DNA of 64,000 nt, from contig CALSAQ010000001.1 in assembly GCA_943372995.1 (NCBI GenBank), forward strand, positions 682,001-746,000, written 5' to 3'. The notes under the pieces were generated by a model, which was not told the DNA's origin, searched no databases, and was given only the letters and a program-made list of their open reading frames with translations. Shown piece after piece: positions 27,294 through 35,260 of this stretch. The stretch comes from CAJBVG01 sp943372995. Lineage in GTDB: Bacteria; Bacteroidota; Bacteroidia; Sphingobacteriales; Sphingobacteriaceae. The translations under genes and the position numbers were made by a program. Numbering within the stretch: the first letter of the stretch is position 1; each line of letters starts with the position of its first letter.

Positions 27294-27749
27294 GTTTTTT
27301 TCATCCTCATACACTTTATCAATCAATAACTCACTTTGTTCGGAAGCTGCGACTGCTAATTGGTCGCAGCGTTCGTTTTCGGGGTGACCGTTATGACCTT
27401 TTATCCATTGAAATTTCACTTGGTGTTGTCTGTAAATATTCACGAAACGAATCCATAGGTCTTTATTCTTTTTGTCTTTAAAGCCGATTTTTATCCAGTT
27501 CCATAGCCAACCTTTTTCTACAGCTTCTACTACGTATTTAGAATCGGATACCACTAACACATTAGCTCCTTTAGTTTTGATAGCTTCTAAACCCTTAATA
27601 ACGGCAAGTAGTTCCATGCGATTATTGGTGGTGAGCCTAAAGCCTTCTGATAATTCTTTGTAATGCGACCCTGCTTTTAATACCACACCATAACCCCCTC
27701 TACCCGGATTCCCTTTTGCAGCACCATCAGTATAAACATGTATAATCAT
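27270..27749 (-). CDS. rnhA: Ribonuclease HI
   Basis: It cuts the RNA strand of RNA-DNA hybrids, such as R-loops and primers. The 159-residue protein has the full DEDD site: Asp8 (VYTDGA), Glu46 (NNRMELLAV), Asp69 (VVSDSKYV) and Asp129 (NERCDQLA), plus the loop His119 (IKGHNGH). The basic handle region with WLWNW is present. The gene follows the GT-C gene on the minus strand with a 3-bp gap. Confidence 0.95.
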   Translation of the reverse strand: MIIHVYTDGAAKGNPGRGGYGVVLKAGSHYKELSEGFRLTTNNRMELLAVIKGLEAIKTKGANVLVVSDSKYVVEAVEKGWLWNWIKIGFKDKKNKDLWIRFVNIYRQHQVKFQWIKGHNGHPENERCDQLAVAASEQSELLIDKVYEDEKNSDQLFNS

Positions 27750-27752
27750 TCT

Positions 27753-29003
27753 CTATTGTTTAATGAGTTTATATATTCTTCTTACATATAAGACCCAAGC
27801 TATTCCTGTTGCGACTGCAAGTATACGAGTTGATTCAAACATCCATTGCTCTTTTACAAATTTTTGTTCACCCCAAGCCCAAAATAAATTGAGGGTATGA
27901 AGTAGTGCGATGATAAGAAAATAAGGCCACTCGTCGGTATCGAAAGAACATAAATAGGCACTGAAAATAAACATAGGAAATAAGTAACGTTCATGCATTT
28001 CGGGTAAGAGCATGAAATAAGTAAAGCAATACAAAGAGAGTAAGGCAATTACTTTTTGAGTATTCGAATGATGTTTATAAACCTGAAATAATATCCAAAT
28101 AAAACTGATGCTGAAGAGGCTGTACGCCAATAGTTTTCTACTGATTACACCGAACACCAACGCATCGTTTGGAGGGAATTGCATTTTCATTTTCAATCCA
28201 AAATCAGCCCATATTGCCCAATAAAAATTAAAAGCATTTACACTGATGTAATTGTATCGACCCGCCGCACTAATATGCGGATTGATAGAATCCATAGGGT
28301 TTGGTGCGAATAAAATAAAAGGAAGATTGATTAAAAAGAAAACAGAAAACAGAAGGAGCAGAGAGAATATTTTTTCCTTAATGCTATTCTTTGATGTTAA
28401 AAATAAGATGCCGAAAATGGGCAGAAACAAAAGTGTTTGTGTTTTTAAAGAAAGCGAAATTCCGATTAGAATGGCTGTAGGATAAAGTTTATTCTGAAGG
28501 ATATAATAAAACCCACAGAACATTAAGATGCTGTATAGAATGTCTATTTGTCCCCAGCCGTAAGCATTTACAATGGTTACAGGAGAGAGGAGCATTAAGG
28601 CTAAGAATACTTTGTTATTCGTTTTTTTATAAAACCAATAGAGGAAACTGAATTCTACTAGGAGGTTAAACAGTTTCAGAAAGCTATCGAAGAAATAGGT
28701 ATGTATATCCCAAGAAAAAGCATCGAAAAGGTATGCGATGGGAGTAATCACATAAAGGTATAGGGGAGGGTAATCGCATTCGAAACGGTCTATTTGTATG
28801 GAATAGATGTTGGTTAAGCCATGTTGAACGATACGATCGCCCCAATGTTCGAAGAAATCGAAGTCGGAATTATGACCATCGGAGATAAAGAATAGCGCAC
28901 GTAGAGCGATACATGCGAACAAAAACCACTTCCAACGGACTTGATTAGTAATGATTTGATGAGGATAGTGATAGAATTGAAAGATGTTTTTCAAAAAAGT
29001 CAT
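27753..29003 (-). CDS. GT-C fold glycosyltransferase-like membrane protein
   Basis: An integral membrane protein of 416 residues with about 10 hydrophobic segments. The start at 29003 (MTFLKN) is preferred to an in-frame TTG eight codons upstream. After the first membrane helix is an acidic loop (SDGHNSDFDFFEHWGD) and then DYPPLYLY, the pattern of GT-C polyprenol-phosphate sugar transferases. MHERYLFP near the end is also typical of this group. The acceptor and donor are not predictable. It runs towards rnhA, with which it may share a transcript. Confidence 0.7.
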   Translation of the reverse strand: MTFLKNIFQFYHYPHQIITNQVRWKWFLFACIALRALFFISDGHNSDFDFFEHWGDRIVQHGLTNIYSIQIDRFECDYPPLYLYVITPIAYLFDAFSWDIHTYFFDSFLKLFNLLVEFSFLYWFYKKTNNKVFLALMLLSPVTIVNAYGWGQIDILYSILMFCGFYYILQNKLYPTAILIGISLSLKTQTLLFLPIFGILFLTSKNSIKEKIFSLLLLFSVFFLINLPFILFAPNPMDSINPHISAAGRYNYISVNAFNFYWAIWADFGLKMKMQFPPNDALVFGVISRKLLAYSLFSISFIWILFQVYKHHSNTQKVIALLSLYCFTYFMLLPEMHERYLFPMFIFSAYLCSFDTDEWPYFLIIALLHTLNLFWAWGEQKFVKEQWMFESTRILAVATGIAWVLYVRRIYKLIKQ

Positions 29004-29046
29004 TTCCAAAAATAAGATAATTTGCAAGATAAAATTTCAATTTTAA

Positions 29047-29077
29047 TTGTGAATATTGCGTGGGAATGCTATTTTTG
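29047..29077 (+). promoter_or_regulatory. Promoter of tRNA-His (-33 TTG, -7 TATTTTTG)
   Basis: TTG at 29047-29049, a 20-bp spacer, then TATTTTTG at 29070-29077: both elements of the Bacteroidota housekeeping promoter. Transcription would start near 29084, about 24 nt before the mature tRNA. Confidence 0.75.
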
Positions 29078-29107
29078 TCCTTCATTCGAAAAACGGATGG
29101 CAATACG

Positions 29108-29181
29108 GTGGATGTAGCTCAGTCGGTTAGAGCATCGGTTTGTGGTACCGAGGGTCGTGGGTTCGAGCCCCATCTTCCACC
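29108..29181 (+). tRNA. tRNA-His (GUG)
   Basis: A full cloverleaf: D arm 29117-29133, anticodon stem 29135-29139/29147-29151 with loop TTGTGGT (anticodon GTG), and T loop TTCGAGC. The base 29107 is G opposite C73 (29181), giving the G-1:C73 pair that marks tRNA-His. The acceptor stem has a U-U mismatch at its sixth pair (29113 and 29075+100, i.e. 29175). CCA is not encoded. Confidence 0.95.
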
Positions 29182-29185
29182 CCCT

Positions 29186-29220
29186 AAAAAAACCTTTTGA
29201 TTTTATCAAAAGGTTTTTTT
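29186..29220 (+). terminator. Terminator after tRNA-His
   Basis: AAAAAACCTTTTGAT and ATCAAAAGGTTTTTT form a 15-bp stem with a short loop and a T7 tract, 4 bp after the tRNA. Confidence 0.85.
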
Positions 29221-29260
29221 GTTACTAGTGACTGGTGAATAGTACTAGTAACTAGTCGAG
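29221..29260. repeat. Small degenerate heptamer array
   Basis: Units of about 7 bp such as GTTACTA, GTGACTG, GTGAATA and GTAACTA. GTTACTAGT at 29221 pairs with ACTAGTAAC further on. It starts immediately after the tRNA-His terminator. Confidence 0.55.
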
Positions 29261-29265
29261 TTTCA

Positions 29266-29390
29266 ATCGGCAGCGGCCTAACCCACATCTACGCATTTTT
29301 CTGCGTCCCCTTCGGCTCCGCTCAGGGTCCGGTTGTCAAGCAGTCAATCAGCATAGTGGTCTAATGCCACATCTTCGCATTTATCTCAGT
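29266..29390. repeat. Duplicated spacer element with a GC-rich hairpin core
   Basis: This 300-bp gap before thyA holds no gene. CCACATCTACGCATTTTTCT (29283-29302) recurs as CCACATCTTCGCATTTATCT (29367-29386), with flanking similarity. Between them is a GC-rich block, CCCTTCGGCTCCGCTCAGGG (29308-29327), unlike the surrounding AT-rich DNA and similar in type to dispersed REP-like sequences. Confidence 0.55.
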
Positions 29391-29391
29391 C

Positions 29392-29454
29392 GAGTTACGA
29401 ACTACGAGTTACGAACTACGAGTTACGAACTACGAATTACGAGATACGAGATAT
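29392..29454. repeat. Heptamer array forming the thyA leader
   Basis: Nine 7-bp units in perfect register: GAGTTAC and GAACTAC alternate three times, then GAATTAC, GAGATAC and GAGATAT. The last unit includes the first two bases of the thyA ATG at 29453, so the array is the entire upstream leader. Confidence 0.9.
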
Positions 29455-30247
29455 GAAACAATACCATCAACTCATGCAACATGTTCTCGACCACGGGGTT
29501 GAGAAACACGATAGAACAGGAACCGGCACCATTAGCGTGTTTGGTTATCAGATGCGATTTGATTTGCAAGAGGGTTTCCCGATGGTAACTACTAAGAAGT
29601 TACACCTTAGATCTATCATTCACGAGTTGATTTGGTTTTTAAAAGGCGAAACCAATATCCAATATTTAAAAGAGAATGGTGTAAGTATTTGGGACGAATG
29701 GGCAGATGAAAATGGGAATCTCGGTCCGGTATACGGTTCTCAGTGGAGATCTTGGAAAGGCGCAGATGGAAAAACTGTCGACCAGATTACACAAGTTATT
29801 GAGCAAATTAAAAAGAACCCCGACTCTCGTCGTTTAATTGTGAGTGCATGGAATGTTGCCGAAATTGAAAACATGGCCCTCCCTCCTTGTCATGCCTTCT
29901 TTCAATTTTACGTAGCCAACGGAAAACTATCTTGCCAACTCTATCAACGTAGTGCTGATATCTTTTTAGGTGTGCCTTTCAATATTGCATCCTATGCCCT
30001 ACTCACTATGATGGTTGCTCAAGTTTGCAATTTAGAGTATGGAGAATTTGTACATACCCTAGGCGACGCTCATTTGTATACCAACCACTTGGATCAAACT
30101 CGTTTGCAGTTGAGTAGAGAATTGCGTCCACTACCCACTATGAAAATTAATCCAGAGGTGAAATCTATATTCGACTTTACTTTTGAAGATTTTACATTAG
30201 AAGGTTACGACCCACATCCACATATTAAAGCTGCAGTTGCTGTATAA
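29453..30247 (+). CDS. thyA: Thymidylate synthase
   Basis: It methylates dUMP to dTMP using methylene-tetrahydrofolate, and produces dihydrofolate, which the next gene's product reduces. The length of 264 residues equals the E. coli enzyme. The nucleophile is Cys146 in LPPCHAFFQF. Other conserved blocks are the phosphate-binding Arg21 (HDRTGTGT), SRRLIVSAWN, QRSADIFLGVPFNIASYA and HLYTNHLDQ. Both borders are tandem arrays: heptamers lead into the start codon and octamers begin at the stop codon. Probably co-transcribed with folA. Confidence 0.97.
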   Translation: MKQYHQLMQHVLDHGVEKHDRTGTGTISVFGYQMRFDLQEGFPMVTTKKLHLRSIIHELIWFLKGETNIQYLKENGVSIWDEWADENGNLGPVYGSQWRSWKGADGKTVDQITQVIEQIKKNPDSRRLIVSAWNVAEIENMALPPCHAFFQFYVANGKLSCQLYQRSADIFLGVPFNIASYALLTMMVAQVCNLEYGEFVHTLGDAHLYTNHLDQTRLQLSRELRPLPTMKINPEVKSIFDFTFEDFTLEGYDPHPHIKAAVAV

Positions 30248-30404
30248 TATGCTAATATGCTGATATGCTAGTATGCTGATATGCCGATATAATATTAATT
30301 TAGCATACCAATACATCAGTATATCAACTCAACATATTAGCACATTAGCATATTACCATATTAGCATATTAGCATATTAGCATATTAGCATACTAGCATA
30401 TTAA
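30246..30404. repeat. Octamer array with inverted halves between thyA and folA
   Basis: Six or seven units such as AATATGCT and GATATGCT start inside the thyA stop codon. From about 30301 come reversed units, ending in nine in-register copies of CATATTAG or near variants (30333-30404). The halves are reverse complements, so a long hairpin is possible. folA starts 2 bp after the array. Confidence 0.9.
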
Positions 30405-30406
30405 TT

Positions 30407-30889
30407 ATGATTTCAATAATAGTAGCAACAGACATACAAGGAGCCATCGGTAAAGACAACGCCTTATTGTGGCATTTACCTAATGACTTAAAACGATTTA
30501 AAACCATTACCTCTGGGCATCCAATTATCATGGGTCGAAAAACATACGAATCCATTGGTCGTCCTTTAGCTAATCGAAGAAACATAGTTATTACCACCAA
30601 TAAAGAATTACAAATACCAGGTTGCGAAATAGTAAACAGTTTAGCTGAGGCGGTACAATTAACAGCAGATGTAGAAGCATTTGTTGTAGGTGGCGGACAA
30701 ATTTATAGAGAGTCGATGGCCATAGCAGATCGAATATACCTTACCTTGGTGGATACGGAATTAGATGCGGATACTTATTTCCCTGAAATTATGCCAAAAG
30801 ATTGGGAGGAAGTTTTCCGAGAAAAACATCATTCCGACGAAAAGCATCAATATAATTACGAGTTTATCGATTACATAAGAAAACAATAA
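30407..30889 (+). CDS. folA: Dihydrofolate reductase
   Basis: It reduces dihydrofolate to tetrahydrofolate with NADPH and so regenerates the cofactor consumed by ThyA. The 160-residue protein has the classical features: IIVATDIQGAIGKDNALLWHLPNDLKRFK with the catalytic acid in the LPNDL segment, IIMGRKTYESIGRPL, and the NADPH-binding VVGGGQIYRE. It follows thyA on the same strand across a 159-bp octamer array and precedes the acyltransferase-like gene by 15 bp. Confidence 0.96.
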   Translation: MISIIVATDIQGAIGKDNALLWHLPNDLKRFKTITSGHPIIMGRKTYESIGRPLANRRNIVITTNKELQIPGCEIVNSLAEAVQLTADVEAFVVGGGQIYRESMAIADRIYLTLVDTELDADTYFPEIMPKDWEEVFREKHHSDEKHQYNYEFIDYIRKQ

Positions 30890-30904
30890 TAGTATTTTCG
30901 TAGT

Positions 30905-32092
30905 ATGAAGATTATTGAAGTAAACAGTCCGATTACAAAGAAATTATTCTTAGATGTAGTGGATGATATTTACAAAGGTGACGATGTATATGTTCGTCCG
31001 CTCGATGTAGAAATAGAATCCATATTTAATCCACAAAGCAATATATTTCACTCACATGGAAAAGCAATACGTTGGATTTTACAAGACGATAAAGGCAAGA
31101 CCATAGGTAGAGTTGCAGCATTTATCAATAATAAAAAAGCATACACCTTTGAGCAGGCTACTGGAGGAATGGGCTTTTTCGAATGTATAAACGATAAAGC
31201 AGCAGCACACCTGTTGATGGACACTTGCAGAGACTGGTTGCAGGAACAAGGCATGGAAGCCATGGATGGGCCCATTAATTTTGGGGAGAATGATAATTTC
31301 TGGGGCTTATTGGTTTATGGATTTACACATCCTGCAGTTGGGATGAATTACAATCCGGCCTACTATCAAGAGTTTTTCGAGTCGTATGGCTTCAAAATGT
31401 ATTTCGAACAGGTATCCAACCATCTCGATTTAACGAAACCCCTACCCGAGCGATTCGCTAAGATTGCCGATTGGGTGAAGAACAAAGAAGGTTATCGTTT
31501 TGAGCACCTCAGAATGTCTAATCTTACAAAGTACTCTAACGACTTTCAGAATATTTACAATAACGCTTGGCAATTTCACGAGAACTTTAGTCCGATGAGC
31601 GACGAAGTGGTGCATCAAAGTTTAGAGAAGATGAAAGCATTTGTCGATGAACGCTTCATTTGGTTTGGCTATGTAAACGACGATCCCGCAGCATTTATGG
31701 TTTGCATTCCAGACGTGAATCAAATTATTAAGCACATGAAAGGAAAGACCAATTTATGGGCTAAGTTGAAATTTGCTTATCACAAATGGAAAGGCAGCAT
31801 GACCCGATTAAGGGTAGTAATTATGGGTGTTAAACCAGCTTATCAGAAGTTGGGCTTAGAATCAGCTTTAATTATGAGTGCACACCATTTGGTACATCCC
31901 TTGAAGCATTATACAGAAGTAGAACTATCGTGGGTAGGCGATTTTAATCCTAAAATGAGGGCCTTACACGAATCTACAGGAGCAACATTAGGCAAAAAAC
32001 ACCTCACCTATAGATGTTTGTTTAATCAAACCAAAGACTTTAAACGATCAACAATCATAGCAAGAGATACCAAGGATACTTACAAACGTTAA
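30905..32092 (+). CDS. GNAT-fold protein of unknown substrate (YghO-like)
   Basis: A soluble 395-residue protein found in this form in many Bacteroidota. The C-terminal part (RLRVVIMGVKPAYQKLGLESALI and ELSWVGDFNPKMRALHESTGATLGKKHLTYR) has the acyl-CoA-binding and last-strand look of GNAT acyltransferases. The N-terminal half has GPINFGENDNFWGLLVYGF, a conserved block of the YghO-like family. There is no signal peptide. It probably belongs to the thyA-folA transcript by spacing. Function is not known. Confidence 0.55.
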   Translation: MKIIEVNSPITKKLFLDVVDDIYKGDDVYVRPLDVEIESIFNPQSNIFHSHGKAIRWILQDDKGKTIGRVAAFINNKKAYTFEQATGGMGFFECINDKAAAHLLMDTCRDWLQEQGMEAMDGPINFGENDNFWGLLVYGFTHPAVGMNYNPAYYQEFFESYGFKMYFEQVSNHLDLTKPLPERFAKIADWVKNKEGYRFEHLRMSNLTKYSNDFQNIYNNAWQFHENFSPMSDEVVHQSLEKMKAFVDERFIWFGYVNDDPAAFMVCIPDVNQIIKHMKGKTNLWAKLKFAYHKWKGSMTRLRVVIMGVKPAYQKLGLESALIMSAHHLVHPLKHYTEVELSWVGDFNPKMRALHESTGATLGKKHLTYRCLFNQTKDFKRSTIIARDTKDTYKR

Positions 32093-32101
32093 AGCAATGG
32101 A

Positions 32102-32135
32102 CAGTTCGGATGGACGTCCACGTCCATTCGAACTG
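32102..32135. repeat. 15-bp stem hairpin after the thyA-folA operon
   Basis: The arms 32102-32116 and 32121-32135 pair with one G-U around the tetraloop TCCA. It starts 10 bp past the stop codon. No T-tract follows, so it is not a classical terminator. It is GC-rich compared with its surroundings. Confidence 0.75.
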
Positions 32136-32226
32136 CTGCACTTCCTAACACTTTAGTACTTGACTAAAAAAAACTACTTGATAACTAATATTTTAAGCCA
32201 ATGTTAATATTTTTTATGGGGCTTGG

Positions 32227-32257
32227 TTTGCATTGTATAATTATTCTTGTACATTTG
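32227..32257 (+). promoter_or_regulatory. Promoter of tRNA-Lys (-33 TTTG, -7 TACATTTG)
   Basis: TTTG at 32227-32230, a 19-bp spacer and TACATTTG at 32250-32257 match both Bacteroidota promoter elements. The tRNA starts 20 bp downstream. Confidence 0.8.
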
Positions 32258-32277
32258 CAGACCTTTTACGGAAGGAA

Positions 32278-32350
32278 GATCTCGTAGCTCAGCTGGTAGA
32301 GCATAACACTTTTAATGTTGGGGTCCTGGGTTCGAGTCCCAGCGGGATCA
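32278..32350 (+). tRNA. tRNA-Lys (UUU)
   Basis: Acceptor GATCTCG pairs with CGGGATC, discriminator A at 32350. The anticodon loop is CTTTTAA, anticodon TTT. T loop is TTCGAGT. The length is 73 nt, and CCA is not encoded. Confidence 0.97.
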
Positions 32351-32359
32351 CGGAAAAAC

Positions 32360-32391
32360 AAAAAAACCACTCAGAAATGAGTGGTTTTTTT
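32360..32391 (+). terminator. Terminator after tRNA-Lys
   Basis: ACCACTCA and TGAGTGGT form a stem over the loop GAAA, flanked by A-rich and T7 tracts, 10 bp after the tRNA. Confidence 0.9.
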
Positions 32392-32482
32392 GTTTAAGTA
32401 TTTTAAGTACCTAGTATTGTATAACACTCCCCAAAAATGAGACCAGAGGTTTAGTTAAAAAAACAATAATTTTATTAAACCA

Positions 32483-32627
32483 ATGAGCAGACAAAAAAGA
32501 CGCCAGTTTACTGCAGAATTTAAAGCCAAGGTAGCATTAGAAGCAGTTAAAAAGAGTTCACATTAGAGAGTTAAGTTCTAAATACGAACTAAATCCAGTA
32601 GTAATTTCAAAGTGGAAGCTGGGGTAA
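32483..32627 (+). pseudogene. IS3 orfA remnant (frameshifted)
   Basis: The ATG at 32483 opens MSRQKRRQFTAEFKAKVALE, the typical N-terminus of IS3-family OrfA with its helix-turn-helix. The frame stops at 32564. A +1 shift at about 32559 restores RELSSKYELNPVVISKWK, the rest of the helix-turn-helix, which stops again at 32625. The C-terminal leucine-zipper part is absent. Confidence 0.75.
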
Positions 32628-32878
32628 AACTGCGCTTAGAATTAGTAGCAGTTAAGAACAATGCACTCTCAATTCGTAAGCAATGTGATCTGTTATGTAT
32701 CCCACGAAGTACTCTATATTACGCACCAGTTCCAGAAAAACCTTAGAATATAAAAATGATGAACATCATGGATAAACACCTAACTAATCACTCAACAGAA
32801 GGAGTTGAATCGATGGCGTACTTCTTAAGAGAAAAAGTGCAACCATGCGAAATATTCAAAAGACATGAACATGAATGA
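32627..32878 (+). pseudogene. IS3 orfB (transposase) N-terminal remnant
   Basis: In a third frame the sequence reads ALSIRKQCDLLCIPRSTLYY, the conserved start of IS3 OrfB, then an in-frame TAG at 32744, then NIKMMNIMDKHLTNHSTEGV and SMAYFLREK, which correspond to the next conserved block. The rve/DDE catalytic domain is missing. Confidence 0.7.
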
Positions 32879-33046
32879 TAGTGGTTGTGGTGATGGATAC
32901 GAAGAAGAAAACATTAAAGTATTGGAAATGAAATTCGAGTAGCAGTAGAAATGGTGACTAATGGTAGAATTAAAAGATGCTAAAACCATTATGTGGTTGC
33001 AGTATGCGAAGTTGAATGCCTTAATCCAGTATTAAGTATAATGTAT

Positions 33047-34135
33047 TTATAATTTATATCCTGATAGTATCTCAAAGTCATAGCCATTCCCTTTAATAGA
33101 CATTTTACCATTGTCAGATTTACAGTATATATTGTAAAAATATACTGTAGTAGGTTTTATATCCATTGCTGAGAATTCTCCTAAACGGTTTGGAATAAAG
33201 ACAATAAATGAATTATTAGCCCCATAATAACCTAAGTTTCTGCCTTTTGAAGGAATGGAAAGAGATATGTATGTTTCGGAATATTTAGAAACTTTTATCA
33301 CTTCTGTAAAGGTGGTTGAGTCTCCCCACTTTTTCATTTTAACTTGATAGTCGCCTGTATATAAATTAATTTGAGGATCTTTTATAATTACATTTGTTAG
33401 ACTCCATTTGCTATAGGTACCATCAGTAAATTTTTCCCTAACCACAAACTGTAAAGTATCATTCCACCTCAAATTAAAAATATTGCATTTATAAAAATTA
33501 TCAGTTTGTATTGTCATTTTTATATCACTTTGACTTGTAATGCTAAAATTGAAATTCTGATTATTTGTTTTATCTACAAACTTATCAGAATACGAACCAA
33601 ATATTTCATAATTCAATACATTGGGGTCTTTTGCCCATGTTATAGTTGGAATAAAGGTATAGGGGTCTACTATTATAAGGTCGTTTGGTGTATTAGTAAT
33701 AAGAGGACTTACATCAGCATTTGATAGACAATTAACGTTAAAAAATTTAGAATATTCAGATGAATTTCCAACACTATCAATTGCTTTAACTTTCCAATAT
33801 AAAGTGCTTCTGATAATGGATGAAATTGATTCTGTAAAAATATATTGTAGATAAAAACTAGGCAAACCTGTTTCGTTATTAAAAACAAAATCCGTTAAAA
33901 TATTTTGAAAGGATGAATCCGATGAGATTAAAAGTTCATATTTTTTTGCATTTGGAACAGAACTCCATTTAAAGGTAACGCTAGTACAATTTACGAATTG
34001 CGAGTTATTTTGAGGATATGTTAACTGCGGAACAGAAAGAGTAGCTTGCTGATTATTTGTAGTGGTCTCTACATTATCTTTTTCGCAAGACAATATAATG
34101 CATAGTAACAAGAACAGGCAAATCTTAATTCTCAT
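33047..34135 (-). CDS. Lipoprotein with fibronectin-III-like region, function unknown
   Basis: A 362-residue protein with a lipoprotein signal (FLLLCIILSC, lipid on Cys17 by position). An Ig/FN3-like segment follows the signal: VPQLTYPQNNSQFV, VTFKWSSVPNAKKYELLIS, LYWKVKAIDSVGNSSEYS. This pattern is common in Bacteroidota surface lipoproteins. The C-terminal half, including a GDYQVKMKKWGDS segment, is not recognised. It is the only intact gene in a decayed region between the IS3 remnant and the efflux pseudogene. Confidence 0.6.
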   Translation of the reverse strand: MRIKICLFLLLCIILSCEKDNVETTTNNQQATLSVPQLTYPQNNSQFVNCTSVTFKWSSVPNAKKYELLISSDSSFQNILTDFVFNNETGLPSFYLQYIFTESISSIIRSTLYWKVKAIDSVGNSSEYSKFFNVNCLSNADVSPLITNTPNDLIIVDPYTFIPTITWAKDPNVLNYEIFGSYSDKFVDKTNNQNFNFSITSQSDIKMTIQTDNFYKCNIFNLRWNDTLQFVVREKFTDGTYSKWSLTNVIIKDPQINLYTGDYQVKMKKWGDSTTFTEVIKVSKYSETYISLSIPSKGRNLGYYGANNSFIVFIPNRLGEFSAMDIKPTTVYFYNIYCKSDNGKMSIKGNGYDFEILSGYKL

Positions 34136-34187
34136 AGCTTAAATATACAAATTAAATAAATTATCAAAGGAATATCGTAATCATAAA

Positions 34188-34217
34188 ACCAGTGGCACCG
34201 ATTTTGGTGCCACCAGT
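34188..34217. repeat. Hairpin with the word ACTGGTGCCAC, left flank of the efflux pseudogene
   Basis: GTGGCACC (34192-34199) and GGTGCCAC (34206-34213) form an 8-bp stem with loop GATTTT. It lies 10 bp past the pseudogene stop codon. The same word occurs in the hairpin on the other side at 35227. Confidence 0.7.
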
Positions 34218-34227
34218 ATAATCAAAC

Positions 34228-35020
34228 CTACCACCCGCCTCCGAGTGCCTTATACAAATTCACTTTTGCATTGAGCTGCTTCAATTTAATTTCTATCAAT
34301 TCCATTTTAGAATCGATGGCTTTTCTTTGGGTTAATAATACCTCCATATAATCGACTCTCGCGGAATTAAACAAGCTGTTTGAAATTCTCAGCGAAGCAT
34401 TCAAAATATTTCTTCTTTTTGCTTCGTATCATAACTCATGGTGCTATTATTAATCAACGAAAGTTGATTAACAACTTCTATATACCCATTTAAGATACTT
34501 TGTTCATACTTATATGCAGCCTGAACCTGTTTATTGTTTGCTATTCTATAAGTTGCCTTAATGGCATTTCTATTAATTAAAGGTGCTACTAAATCGCCTG
34601 CAACGTTGTATAAGTTCGATTCTGGTAACAACAAATACCAAGGATTAAACGCTTGAAAACCTAAGCCAGCTTTGAGTCCAAGTGAAGGATAAAAATTAGC
34701 TCTGGCTACTTTTACATCTAGATTTGCGGCTAATAATTCTTGTTCTGCACTTTTAATATCTGGTCTATTTGATAATAGTTGAGAAGGCAAACCCACGCTA
34801 ATCGAGTCGATAGGTATTTTCGTAAACAACGTTTTATCACTTAACACCGGTTGTGGAAATCGTCCTAGCAAAAAAAATTAATCTTATTTTCTTTTTTCAA
34901 CAATCTCTTGAGCTATTTTATACTGAAGATTCTGTGTATTTAAAAGTTGAGCTTCGAATCTATTTACTGCTAACTGACTCACTTTAGCGGCTTCTTTTTG
35001 CTGTTTGACAATACCTTAAG
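34228..35020 (-). pseudogene. Outer-membrane efflux protein (TolC/NodT family), broken
   Basis: Three successive frames together read as the C-terminal two-thirds of a TolC-like outer-membrane channel. 5' part: GIVKQQKEAAKVSQLAVNRF and NTQNLQYKIAQEIVEKRK, then stop codons near 34880. Middle: LLGRFPQPVLSDK, NRPDIKSAEQELLAANLDVK, ARANFYPSLGLKAGLGFQ. 3' part after a shift near 34430: LFNSARVDYMEVLLTQRKA and NAKVNLYKALGGGW. The signal peptide and first third are missing, and no RND pump genes are nearby. It is a dead remnant of an efflux operon. Confidence 0.85.
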
Positions 35021-35226
35021 CTTTATCTTTTTCAAAAGTAGTTCGAAGAATGACACCTTGTTTTTTAATAAGCTCAATTCAAAAATTGAAAAATTAGATG
35101 GAGATTGCGATGTTAGAAGAACTTCAACTCTACCCACATTCAACTCAAATTCTTTTCACTTAATAAAATCTTATAAAATAGATTGCAACAACTATTTATT
35201 TGAGATAAGAAGAAAGTAATATTCCT

Positions 35227-35260
35227 AACTGGTGCCACCACTTAAGTCGTGGCACCAGTT
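35227..35260. repeat. 12-bp stem hairpin, right flank of the efflux pseudogene
   Basis: AACTGGTGCCAC (35227-35238) and GTGGCACCAGTT (35249-35260) pair perfectly around a 10-nt loop. It shares ACTGGTGCCAC with the hairpin at 34188. Confidence 0.75.

Larger units (their letters stand above)
32418..32880 (+). mobile_element. Decayed IS3-family insertion sequence
   Basis: A left-end-like sequence (TGTATAACACTCCCCAAAAA) at 32418 is followed by broken orfA and orfB remnants. No matching right end is visible, and the DDE catalytic part of orfB is gone. The remaining sequence to about 33046 carries no recognisable gene. The element is dead. Confidence 0.7.

Noticed and set aside
29308..29327. Riboswitch or small RNA before thyA
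   Set aside because: The GC-rich block is too short and matches no riboswitch pattern I know; it is treated as a repeat element.
34998..35219. 73-codon plus-strand open frame inside the decayed efflux region
   Set aside because: It overlaps the pseudogene on the other strand in its first part, has no family likeness and no promoter box.
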